5,571 nucleotides of DNA, from NCBI GenBank assembly GCA_008501575.1, contig QQUO01000170.1, positions 1-5,571 of the forward strand. The letters run 5' to 3'. This document shows, piece by piece, positions 1-5,571 of this stretch; the first letter of the stretch is position 1, and every line of letters starts with the position of its first letter. The position numbers and the translations under genes are program-made. This DNA is from Pseudomonadota bacterium. GTDB lineage: Bacteria; Pseudomonadota; Gammaproteobacteria; Xanthomonadales; Marinicellaceae. The notes beneath the pieces are model-generated. The model ran no database searches. It saw only the letters and a list, made by a program, of their open reading frames with translations, and was not told where the DNA came from.

Positions 1-2020
1 TGGAATCGATAACAACCCAGAACCCATTAAAGCCTTAATGGAACTAATTAATTTGAATACCATTAAACCCGGGGTGCTTGAATATGAATTATATAATATT
101 TACTCAGCTGAGAATAAAAAATGGAATAAACCTGAATTGGCTCACGCTTATTTAAAAGCTGCCGCAGAAAAAAATCATATCCGAGCCATCATTGATACCG
201 GCTTAACTGAAAAAAAATATGCTGACAAAAATAATCCGCATTATCAAAAAGCCGCTCAATTAGCCACGGAGCCAGTCAATTTTTTACAACTGGGTATTAT
301 TTATGCAAGTGGGATAAATACCCTGGAAAATCCCCAAAAGGCCATCAACTACCTCAAAAAAGCCGGGGACCAAGGTTCAGCAGCTTCATATTATATATTG
401 GGAATGCTGTTTGAAACTCCCGATTTAGAAACCACAGATTTAGAACAAGCATATCAAGCATTTAAAAAATCCCATGAATTGGGTTATAACTCAGCACGCA
501 TTAAAATGGCGGATTATTTAATTAGAGGCTTGGGCGTTGACAGGGATACCGATAAAGGTCTCTTGCTCATGACAGAAGCCGCCAATGCCGGTGACAACGA
601 AGCCTTGCTATATTTGGGGGGCTTATACCACCAGGGCTATTTTGTCGATCCCGATATCGACAAAGCAAAGACCTACTACCAACGGGTGCAAGGTGAACTT
701 AAGGTAAAAGCTGAACTCAATATGTTATTTCTTGATTATCCGGTCTATAAACCCGCCATAGAAGGAGAAGATTTTGATCAGTGGTTATATCAACACACAG
801 ACACCGATGATTTGGCCAAATTCCAGTTCATCTATTTACTGCTTGAAGAAAAACCATTTTTAGCCAATAAATACCACCTAAATTGGCTTAATAAACAAGG
901 CAAAAAAGGCATGGCTCAAGCGTATCTTTTGCAAGCACGATTAGAACTCAATAAAGCCTCGGACAGAAAAGTCCTCAAACTATACGAAAAAGCCCATGAA
1001 CTTGGCAGTGTCGATGCCACCTATGAAATGGCGAAGCTAATGAAACGAAATGATCGGGATGGCTGGGATAACCTGATTCAGCAAGCAGCTGCGCAAGAAC
1101 ATCGAGGTGCCATTGCATATTTAGCTAAAATGTATCGCACCGGGGACGGCTTTAGTCAGGATAAAAAAAAGGCCATCGAACTTTATAATAAGGCGTATGA
1201 CGCAGGAGCCCATTGGGTTGCCATGGAGCTCATGGAAATGTATTTAAATCAAAGCAACGACCAACATGCCACTCAGCTGGCCGTTAGTACCTTAAAAAAA
1301 CTGGCAAAAGACACCCAATACGCCCAACCATTAAGAAATTTAGGTGAAATTTATGCCAATCGAAACTTTGCGGACCATGATATGCAGCAAGCTTTTCGTT
1401 ACTTTTTTAAAGCCGCTGAAAAAGGTGATTCCTACGCTCAGATTATAATGGGCCGTAAATTTTTAACCGGTGACCAGGTCACTCAGGATTTTGATATTGC
1501 CCGTTTTTTCTTTCATAATGGTACAAAAAACGGTCATCAGGAAGCATATTTCTGGTTGGCTTTATTGGCTGAAAAAGGATGGGGAATGGAAAAAAATGCT
1601 GAAAATGCCATCGCTTTATACAAATTGGCCGGAACAACTTACCACCAAGAAACCATCATTAACAATCAATCCTTGCTCAGCTGTCAACTCAACACCAAAA
1701 ATGCAGATCACAAAACAGCTTACAAAGCCATGAGCAAACTGGCAGAAACCTCTCCAACCGCTGCTTTTAATTTAGGCTGGATGTATGAACATGGATTATG
1801 TGTTAGATCAAACCAGAAAAAAGCACTCAAACAATACCAAAAAGCCCACAACATGGGTTCACCCTATGCCAGTTACCGCCTGTTAACATGGTACCAAAAT
1901 GACCACAACAAGGAGAATGACACACAAATTCCCACCCTCAAAGAGCAAAGCCAAAAAGGTTTCAGCAAATCATCGGATGATACCTTTATGACCATATTAA
2001 TGCCTAAACCAGAGCTTTAA
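1..2020 (+). CDS. Sel1/TPR-like repeat protein, 5'-partial
   Basis: The frame is open from base 2 without a stop, and 12 extra residues (GIDNNPEPIKAL) precede the first ATG at 38. That ATG has no Shine-Dalgarno sequence and falls inside helical repeat-like sequence, so the true start is probably left of the window; at least 672 residues are visible. Counting from ATG 38, the protein is a string of helical Sel1-like repeats. The clearest are at about residues 83-120 (LGIIYASG, then AINYLKKAGDQG), 136-165, 175-215 (AANAGDNEALLYLGGLYHQG), 312-335, 345-390 (LAKMYRTGDGF, then AIELYNKAYDAG), 433-480 (AFRYFFKAAEKGDSYAQ), 500-530 and 575-612 (FNLGWMYEHGL). Residues 220-290 match the consensus poorly. 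Sel1 repeats form solenoids that scaffold protein-protein contacts; no catalytic domain is visible and the specific role is unknown. A signal peptide cannot be judged because the N-terminus is missing. AlgK-like periplasmic scaffolds have related repeats, but nothing here links it to alginate. Confidence 0.9.
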   Translation, partial: GIDNNPEPIKALMELINLNTIKPGVLEYELYNIYSAENKKWNKPELAHAYLKAAAEKNHIRAIIDTGLTEKKYADKNNPHYQKAAQLATEPVNFLQLGIIYASGINTLENPQKAINYLKKAGDQGSAASYYILGMLFETPDLETTDLEQAYQAFKKSHELGYNSARIKMADYLIRGLGVDRDTDKGLLLMTEAANAGDNEALLYLGGLYHQGYFVDPDIDKAKTYYQRVQGELKVKAELNMLFLDYPVYKPAIEGEDFDQWLYQHTDTDDLAKFQFIYLLLEEKPFLANKYHLNWLNKQGKKGMAQAYLLQARLELNKASDRKVLKLYEKAHELGSVDATYEMAKLMKRNDRDGWDNLIQQAAAQEHRGAIAYLAKMYRTGDGFSQDKKKAIELYNKAYDAGAHWVAMELMEMYLNQSNDQHATQLAVSTLKKLAKDTQYAQPLRNLGEIYANRNFADHDMQQAFRYFFKAAEKGDSYAQIIMGRKFLTGDQVTQDFDIARFFFHNGTKNGHQEAYFWLALLAEKGWGMEKNAENAIALYKLAGTTYHQETIINNQSLLSCQLNTKNADHKTAYKAMSKLAETSPTAAFNLGWMYEHGLCVRSNQKKALKQYQKAHNMGSPYASYRLLTWYQNDHNKENDTQIPTLKEQSQKGFSKSSDDTFMTILMPKPEL

Positions 2021-2204
2021 TTAAAAATGAATCAGGTCTATTGAATATAAAATTATCAACCTATGTTTTAAACCAGAAATCCCACTTTATAAGCCCAATC
2101 CGTGCCAGTAACCTGTCTATTAAATACATCGGATTAATCACTTTTTAACAGAATTTGACCAACATTAAAAACAACGAAAACTGAGGGCTGTATATAAGTG
2201 CATA

Positions 2205-2213
2205 TGATATAAT
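2205..2213 (+). promoter_or_regulatory. Extended -10 promoter (TGATATAAT)
   Basis: A perfect extended -10 element: TG at 2205-2206, one base, then TATAAT at 2208-2213. The -35 region at a standard distance (about 2185-2190, GGGCTG) is poor, as is usual for extended -10 promoters. Transcription would start near 2219-2221. That is at or after the ATG at 2217 and about 37 bases ahead of the ATG at 2257, which has a ribosome binding site. The promoter therefore argues that 2257, not 2217, was the working start codon. Confidence 0.5.
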
Positions 2214-2216
2214 TTT

Positions 2217-2561
2217 ATGGTGTTATATTCTAAGCATGATTGCTGGCGAGGTTTATATGATTACCAAAATAAAACACACAATAAATTTTTATTATGTTTG
2301 TTTTTATTTAATCACGGTTTAGCTTGGGCCCAACAAATATCCCCTCTCCTACTTTCAGACCCTGATGGCAGTAATGGTTTGGTCTTTCACGGGGTGTCTG
2401 GTGGCGACAGATCCGTCGAGAGAGTCAGTTCGGCAGGTGATGGTGTTGTTAATCTATTGGTAGCAGCCACAACTGCTAATCCAGGAGGTAATACAAGTGC
2501 TGACAGTCGTTATGTGGTTTTTGGAGTGGAACGTGCTGTTTTTAAAAATGGATTTGAATAA
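2217..2561 (+). pseudogene. Decayed secreted FG-GAP repeat protein with C-terminal FKNGFE tail
   Basis: The open frame 2217-2561 encodes 114 residues. Residues 21-40 look like a signal peptide core (NKFLLCLFLF, cleavage after AWA) but sit behind an unlikely first stretch. The best start, ATG 2257 with GAGG at 2248-2251, lies in another frame (MITKIK, then a stop at 2320-2322). Adding one A to the AAAA run at 2271-2274 would join MITKIK to THNKFLLCLFLF and give a textbook signal peptide. The mature part resembles a single FG-GAP (integrin alpha) repeat: DPDGSNG at 48-54, SSAGDG at 71-76, NLLVAATTANPGGN at 79-92, SADSRYVVFG at 94-103. Such proteins normally carry several repeats making a beta-propeller, each with a DxNxDG calcium loop; here that loop is missing (AGDG runs straight into VVNLLV). 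The protein ends in FKNGFE, a tail I recall from secreted proteins of some gammaproteobacteria. I infer an internally shortened, frameshifted remnant; a short translated protein from 2217 cannot be excluded. Confidence 0.6.
2248..2251 (+). promoter_or_regulatory. Ribosome binding site for ATG 2257
   Basis: GAGG (within GGCGAGG) ends five bases before the ATG at 2257. The ATG at 2217 has no such site. This supports 2257 as the original start of the FG-GAP gene, one base out of frame with the rest of the coding sequence. Confidence 0.5.
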
Positions 2562-2652
2562 CCAATAGGATACCAGTCTCTGATTTGTTTTTTTACTTGA
2601 GATTAATTTCTATAAAACCAGCTACAATATATGGTTATTGAGTTAAAGCGGA

Positions 2653-2681
2653 TTAACGTGGATATTTGTTGTAAATATAAT
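2653..2681 (+). promoter_or_regulatory. Predicted sigma70 promoter of the SRPBCC-GyrI gene
   Basis: TTAACG at 2653-2658 matches TTGACA at 4 of 6 positions. It is followed by a 17-base spacer and a perfect TATAAT at 2676-2681. Transcription would start near 2688 and give a leader of about 87 bases. The leader holds a small hairpin: AGCGA at 2691-2695, loop TAAAT, TCGCT at 2701-2705. It is too short and lacks a T-run, so it is not a terminator. Confidence 0.5.
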
Positions 2682-2763
2682 CGATGGCTAAGCGATAAAT
2701 TCGCTCATTTCTTTAGTCCATTGTTATAAGCGACTACACCATTATCGAAACCAATTATACAAA

Positions 2764-2769
2764 GAGGTG
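2764..2769 (+). promoter_or_regulatory. Ribosome binding site of the SRPBCC-GyrI gene
   Basis: GAGGTG, within AAAGAGGTG, ends five bases before the ATG at 2775. It is a strong Shine-Dalgarno match and fixes the start codon. Confidence 0.8.
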
Positions 2770-2774
2770 TTATT

Positions 2775-3788
2775 ATGAAGGCCATTAAGTATTTATTTTT
2801 TACCCTACTGATTATTGTTGTTCTGATGTTTGCCTATGGCTACTTTTTTCTGCCGGATAAGGTACAGGTTTCACGTTCAATCACCATTGAACGGCCGGCC
2901 AAAGCGGTGTTTAAAACAGTCAACAGCATGCACCATTTTAACGATTGGTCTCCCTGGGCCAAATTGGATGCCGATGCCAAATATCAATATTCAGGCCCGG
3001 AATATGGCGTCGGCTCACACATGGCATGGCAAGGTAATGATGAGGTCGGCAGCGGACAACAAACCATTATTGAATCCAAACCCCACGAGCTCGTAAAAGC
3101 GGAACTCTTTTTTGATGGTCAAAGCGATGACCCGGCCTGGGCCAGTTATGTGATTAAAGACATGGGTGAATCCAGTGAAATTTCATGGGTATTTGACGTC
3201 GATTTTAAGGGTAGTGTCATCGGCAGGTATTTTGGCATGATGATGGACCGCATGCTTGGCCCAAGTTATGAAGAAGGCTTAAGTAATCTTAAATCACTGG
3301 TGGAATCCAAGCCTGTGTATGATTTTTCTAATTTTTCAATCGAAACAGTACCTGCTCAAACTATTCTGTTTATATCAACCGAAGGTCGCTCTGATCAGGA
3401 TATCAGTGCCATTATGGGTGAAGCGTACACAACCATCACCGACTTCATGCAACAAAATGACATTCAATTTGACGGCATGCCCCTGGCCATTACCCGCAGT
3501 TGGACAAATGAATTATGGGTATTTGATGCCGCCATACCAGTCGATATCACAGCCATCGAAGGCGAAACAGGTGACATTAAACTGGGACAAACCTATGCCG
3601 GAAAAGTGGTTAAATATGTGCAAGTGGGTCCCTATGATCAAGCAGAACTATCGTACCCGCTCATAGATGCTTATCTTGCAGAGCATGAACTGCAACAAAA
3701 TGGTGATTCATGGGAAGTATATGTCAATGATCCAACCACCGTGAGCGAAGACGCCATCATTACCCACATTTACCACCCCATTCAATAA
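2775..3788 (+). CDS. Membrane-anchored SRPBCC (polyketide cyclase-like) protein with C-terminal GyrI-like domain
   Basis: The 337-residue protein starts at an ATG with a strong ribosome binding site. Residues 5-26 form one hydrophobic segment behind lysines (MKAIK), best read as a signal anchor with the remainder outside the cytoplasmic membrane. Residues about 31-178 look like an SRPBCC/START-type ligand-binding fold: SRSITIERPAKAVF at 33-46, the WSPWAKLD element at 58-65, GVGSHMAWQG at 78-87 and a final long helix ending near LKSLVES at 172-178. Residues about 187-337 look like a GyrI/AraC effector-binding domain, with VGPYDQ at 284-289, WEVY at 313-316, the DP pair at 319-320 and the terminal IYHPIQ. 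E314 sits where this fold carries its ligand-contacting acid. No helix-turn-helix or catalytic motif is visible, so small-molecule binding is the likely activity and the ligand is unknown. This SRPBCC-plus-GyrI arrangement is a familiar uncharacterised architecture, and the length fits. The gene appears to be transcribed alone. Confidence 0.85.
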   Translation: MKAIKYLFFTLLIIVVLMFAYGYFFLPDKVQVSRSITIERPAKAVFKTVNSMHHFNDWSPWAKLDADAKYQYSGPEYGVGSHMAWQGNDEVGSGQQTIIESKPHELVKAELFFDGQSDDPAWASYVIKDMGESSEISWVFDVDFKGSVIGRYFGMMMDRMLGPSYEEGLSNLKSLVESKPVYDFSNFSIETVPAQTILFISTEGRSDQDISAIMGEAYTTITDFMQQNDIQFDGMPLAITRSWTNELWVFDAAIPVDITAIEGETGDIKLGQTYAGKVVKYVQVGPYDQAELSYPLIDAYLAEHELQQNGDSWEVYVNDPTTVSEDAIITHIYHPIQ

Positions 3789-3910
3789 GTCATACCGATT
3801 AGACATGGACGTCTGATTGTCTATATTAAATATAAAAATCAACAATATAAATCCCAATCTCGGCTCAACTATAGAGCCAAAGTATGTCATGATTTCAAAA
3901 TACTTAAAAA

Positions 3911-3940
3911 GTTAAGTTAAGTTAAGTTAAGTTAAGTTAA
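3911..3940. repeat. Pentanucleotide tandem repeat (GTTAA)6
   Basis: Six perfect uninterrupted copies of GTTAA fill 3911-3940, between the convergent SRPBCC-GyrI and alcohol dehydrogenase genes. Because the unit length is not a multiple of three and each unit contains TAA (TTAA on the other strand), the array has stops in every frame of both strands. It lies 122 bases after one stop codon and 61 bases beyond the other, so it is non-coding. Confidence 0.95.
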
Positions 3941-3952
3941 TCCGTTCATTAC

Positions 3953-3980
3953 CTAAAGGGTTTCCAACTTTAGAGTTTTT
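3953..3980 (+). terminator. Weak candidate intrinsic terminator after the SRPBCC-GyrI gene
   Basis: CTAAAG at 3953-3958 pairs perfectly with CTTTAG at 3968-3973 around a nine-base loop, and five T residues follow at 3976-3980. The stem is only six base pairs with two G-C pairs, and it sits 165 bases after the stop codon. Orientation (T-run on the + strand side) suits the leftward gene's + strand transcript. Treat as a weak call. Confidence 0.3.
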
Positions 3981-4001
3981 AAGTCAGCCGATACTTAATA
4001 G

Positions 4002-5042
4002 TTAATTATTTTTAATAATGATTTTCATGGCTTTCTCTTCAGCACCATTTAGGAACACCTGATAAGCTTGCTCAAGCTCTGAAAGCGGGAAATGATGGGT
4101 AATCATTTTCTTTAAATTCAAATCATTGGCAGTCACTGCTTTTAATAACATTGGCGTTGTATTTGTATTAACAAGTCCGGTCGTTATGGTCAGGTTTTTA
4201 ATCCATAGTTTTTCGATATTAAAATCGACCTTTACGCCATGTACCCCAACATTCGCAATATGAGCCCCTGGTTTTACTATTTTTTGGCAAATATCCCATG
4301 TTTGAGGGATGCCAACAGCTTCAATAGCCACATCAACACCATCTTCACCAACTATTTTTTTAACGGCTTGTTCTACATTTGCTGTGCCCGAATTAATGGT
4401 ATGGGTAGCACCTAATTCTTTGGCTAATTCAAGTCTGTTGTCATCTAAATCAATCATGATTATTTTAGAAGGCGAGTAGAACTGAGCTGTTAACAGCGTT
4501 GACATGCCAATAGGACCCGCACCCACTATCGCAATGTCATCACCGGGTTTTACTTTACCATATTGAACCCCTATTTCATGACCGGTCGGCAATATATCGC
4601 TTAAAAAAATAGCCACTTCATCATCAATATTTTCAGGGATTTTATGTAAGCTATTATCGGCATGCGGTATTCTCACATATTCAGCTTGTACGCCATCAAT
4701 CATATAGCCTAAAATCCAGCCGCCATCTCTACAATGTGCATACAATTGTTTTTTACAATAGTCACAAGAACCACATGAAGTAACACATGAAATTATGACT
4801 TTGTCGCCTTTTTTAAACTGGGAAACACTACCCCCAACTTCTTCAACGATACCTACACCTTCATGACCAAGAATACGACCACTTTCAATTTCAGGGTTTT
4901 TACCTTTGTAGATGCCCAAGTCAGTTCCACAGATGGTTGTTTTTAAAACTTTCACAATGACATCTGTTGGCTTGATAATTGTTGGCTTTGGTCTGTCTTC
5001 TAAAGCGATATTATGATCGCCATAATAAACTAATGCTTTCAT
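4002..5042 (-). CDS. Zinc-dependent medium-chain alcohol dehydrogenase, probably NAD-preferring
   Basis: This 346-residue cytoplasmic enzyme of the medium-chain dehydrogenase family would oxidise an alcohol, or reduce a ketone or aldehyde, with NAD(P). I start it at ATG 5042 (MKALVYYG). A TTG four codons upstream (5054) overlaps the ribosome binding site and is not a credible start. Numbering from that ATG, the catalytic zinc ligands appear to be C38 (in CGTD), H60 with E61 (GHEGVG) and D149. The structural zinc site has all four cysteines: C90, C93, C96 and C104. The Rossmann motif GAGPIG is at 174-179, followed by D198 at the end of the second strand (IMIDLDDNR). An acid there usually favours NAD over NADP. 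Length and domain order match the family, and all key residues are present. Substrate cannot be named from sequence: secondary alcohol, butanediol or polyol dehydrogenases all share this layout. It is convergent with the upstream + strand gene, has a long leader, and has no same-pathway neighbour. Confidence 0.93.
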   Translation of the reverse strand: MKALVYYGDHNIALEDRPKPTIIKPTDVIVKVLKTTICGTDLGIYKGKNPEIESGRILGHEGVGIVEEVGGSVSQFKKGDKVIISCVTSCGSCDYCKKQLYAHCRDGGWILGYMIDGVQAEYVRIPHADNSLHKIPENIDDEVAIFLSDILPTGHEIGVQYGKVKPGDDIAIVGAGPIGMSTLLTAQFYSPSKIIMIDLDDNRLELAKELGATHTINSGTANVEQAVKKIVGEDGVDVAIEAVGIPQTWDICQKIVKPGAHIANVGVHGVKVDFNIEKLWIKNLTITTGLVNTNTTPMLLKAVTANDLNLKKMITHHFPLSELEQAYQVFLNGAEEKAMKIIIKNN

Positions 5043-5046
5043 TGTT

Positions 5047-5052
5047 CTCTCC
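5047..5052 (-). promoter_or_regulatory. Ribosome binding site of the alcohol dehydrogenase
   Basis: On the minus strand GGAGAG precedes the ATG at 5042-5040 by four bases. It decides the start: the in-frame TTG at 5054-5052 overlaps this site and has none of its own. Confidence 0.75.
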
Positions 5053-5183
5053 AATTAGGTTTGTATTTATTGCTAACGGTTTTGTATAAGATTAGTGGCG
5101 TGTTTTGAGCATCCAATGTTGCAAATAAAAACCGAATAGAGAATACACGAGGATTTTCATAGCTAAGTAAGAACTGTTAATTT

Positions 5184-5189
5184 ATTATA
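5184..5189 (-). promoter_or_regulatory. Possible -10 element of the alcohol dehydrogenase
   Basis: A perfect TATAAT on the minus strand, with an AT-rich but poor -35 (AAATAT at 17 bases). It would give a leader of about 135 bases. The neighbouring ATTGCAA dyad would overlap its -35 region. An alternative TATAAT at 5232-5227 also lacks a good -35, so the choice is open. Confidence 0.25.
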
Positions 5190-5195
5190 CACCTT

Positions 5196-5228
5196 ATTGC
5201 AAGCAGATATTTATTGCTTATTTGCAAT
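5196..5228. promoter_or_regulatory. ATTGCAA dyad, possible operator
   Basis: ATTGCAA at 5196-5202 and TTGCAAT at 5222-5228 are exact inverted copies whose centres are 26 bases apart. They lie just upstream of the candidate -10 for the dehydrogenase. The spacing would place a bound factor on about the same face of the helix twice. No known regulator is assigned. Confidence 0.25.
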
Positions 5229-5290
5229 TATATGGCTCGGTAGAAGTTTTTTACTTTATGGTTAAATGTTATGGTTAATCCGGGATGATT

Positions 5291-5332
5291 AATCAGAAAC
5301 AGGCTTAGGTATACCTCAGCCTGTCCCTGATT
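5291..5332 (-). terminator. Long inverted repeat, probable 3' hairpin of the DUF6448-like gene
   Basis: Read on the + strand, arms pair as AATCAG (5291-5296) with CTGATT (5327-5332), ACAGGCT (5299-5305) with AGCCTGT (5318-5324), and AGG (5307-5309) with CCT (5314-5316) around a TATA loop. The two-base step between the first arms is AA against CC. In the minus-strand RNA that becomes GG against UU, which can form G-U wobbles, so the stem is better in the minus transcript. It starts 22 bases after the minus-strand stop codon. No clean U-run follows (UUAAUC), so it may act as a Rho-independent terminator of poor quality, an RNA 3'-end stabiliser, or a palindromic repeat element. Confidence 0.45.
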
Positions 5333-5354
5333 GTATCATTTGATTGTATTATAT

Positions 5355-5571
5355 TTAATGGCCTGAATGCCCTCCACCATGTTGCAATATGTCGTCAATT
5401 GCTTCAACTGAATGGGTGTAGTCAACATAAGCTTCCACAAATGCGCGACCTTCCTCAATTGAGTTATTCTTTACTTTATTGAGGTCAGCTGCTTTTTGAT
5501 ATTTTTCACGAACCACCTTATCAATATGGCTATTCAGTTTTAGTAAAAAAGCATCCACATTTTCTTCGTGA
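5355..5571 (-). CDS. DUF6448-like protein, C-terminal part only (5'-partial)
   Basis: The frame is open from the right edge of the window to the TAA at 5357-5355. A GTG at 5558-5556 could be read as a start, but it has no room for a proper ribosome binding site, and the codons before it (H-E-E-N) continue the same helical pattern. I therefore call it the tail of a longer protein, with about 71 residues visible. The segment SIEEGRAFVEAYVDYTHSVE resembles the conserved C-terminal block of DUF6448 proteins (an E-A-G-R-x-x-V-x-A-Y-V-x-x-x-H-x-V-E pattern). DUF6448 proteins are uncharacterised, usually around 200 residues with an N-terminal signal peptide, and begin with an HCD-type motif that is not visible here. 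The tail HGGGHSGH is His-rich and could bind metal; that is inference. The family call rests on my memory of the pattern. Confidence 0.65.
   Translation of the reverse strand, partial: HEENVDAFLLKLNSHIDKVVREKYQKAADLNKVKNNSIEEGRAFVEAYVDYTHSVEAIDDILQHGGGHSGH

Larger units (their letters stand above)
5043..5354. other. 312-base intergenic region upstream of the alcohol dehydrogenase
   Basis: No credible gene is seen on either strand. From the dehydrogenase side it holds the ribosome binding site, an AT-rich leader, a TATAAT on the minus strand (5189-5184), a second minus-strand TATAAT (5232-5227), a dyad ATTGCAA/TTGCAAT (5196-5202 and 5222-5228), an 8-base direct repeat ATGGTTAA (5258-5265 and 5271-5278) and a 42-base inverted repeat (5291-5332). 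The promoter and operator roles are unproven. Confidence 0.7.

Noticed and set aside
2097..2146. AATCCG/CGGATT inverted repeat followed by five Ts, after the Sel1 gene
   Set aside because: The loop is 27 bases and the stem only six base pairs, too weak for a credible terminator.
2021..2216. Search for a small gene or RNA between the Sel1 gene and the FG-GAP remnant
   Set aside because: No open frame with a ribosome binding site and no tRNA-like or structured RNA pattern was seen; only the extended -10 near 2205 stands out.
2562..2600. Seven-T run after the FG-GAP remnant as a terminator
   Set aside because: No stem of more than three or four pairs precedes it.
3800..3823. TAGACA/TGTCTA inverted repeat just after the SRPBCC-GyrI stop
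   Set aside because: Six base pairs around a 12-base loop without a T-run; likely chance in AT-rich sequence.
3862..3878. GGCTC/GAGCC hairpin after the SRPBCC-GyrI gene
   Set aside because: It is a perfect 5-bp stem but has no T-run on either side, so a terminator is not supported.
3708..3890. 60-codon open frame on the minus strand
   Set aside because: It mostly overlaps the end of the SRPBCC-GyrI gene on the other strand, has no recognisable domain and no clear ribosome binding site.
5043..5054. Upstream TTG start for the alcohol dehydrogenase
   Set aside because: The TTG overlaps the GGAGAG ribosome binding site that serves the ATG at 5042.

Overview
The window is a low-GC (by eye about 40%), gene-dense piece of bacterial chromosome. 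The protein families, Shine-Dalgarno sites and sigma70-type promoter elements fit a Gram-negative bacterium, probably a gammaproteobacterium. A secreted FG-GAP-type protein ending in FKNGFE hints at a Marinicella/Xanthomonadales-like relative. That placement rests on remembered protein style and is tentative. I see no RNA gene, CRISPR array, transposase or integrase.

Layout from left to right: (1) a large Sel1/TPR-like repeat protein whose reading frame is open at the left edge, so its start lies outside the window (to 2020, +). (2) A short, probably decayed gene for a secreted FG-GAP (integrin-alpha-like) protein (2217-2561, +). It retains a promoter, ribosome binding site, signal peptide, one damaged FG-GAP repeat and a C-terminal FKNGFE tail, but the first codons are one base out of frame with the rest. 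(3) A membrane-anchored SRPBCC domain fused to a GyrI-like effector-binding domain (2775-3788, +), with its own promoter and ribosome binding site. (4) A convergent intergenic region with six perfect copies of GTTAA and a weak terminator-like hairpin. (5) A zinc-dependent medium-chain alcohol dehydrogenase (4002-5042, -). (6) A 312-base gap with a dyad and a striking 42-base inverted repeat. (7) The C-terminal end of a DUF6448-like protein with a His-rich tail (5355 to the right edge, -).

The genes do not form an evident pathway or operon: each complete gene has its own leader and gaps are about 200-300 bases. No new multi-gene system is supported here. The most informative points are the decayed FG-GAP gene with its conserved-looking C-terminal tail, the long inverted repeat behind the DUF6448-like gene, and the pentanucleotide repeat between convergent genes.
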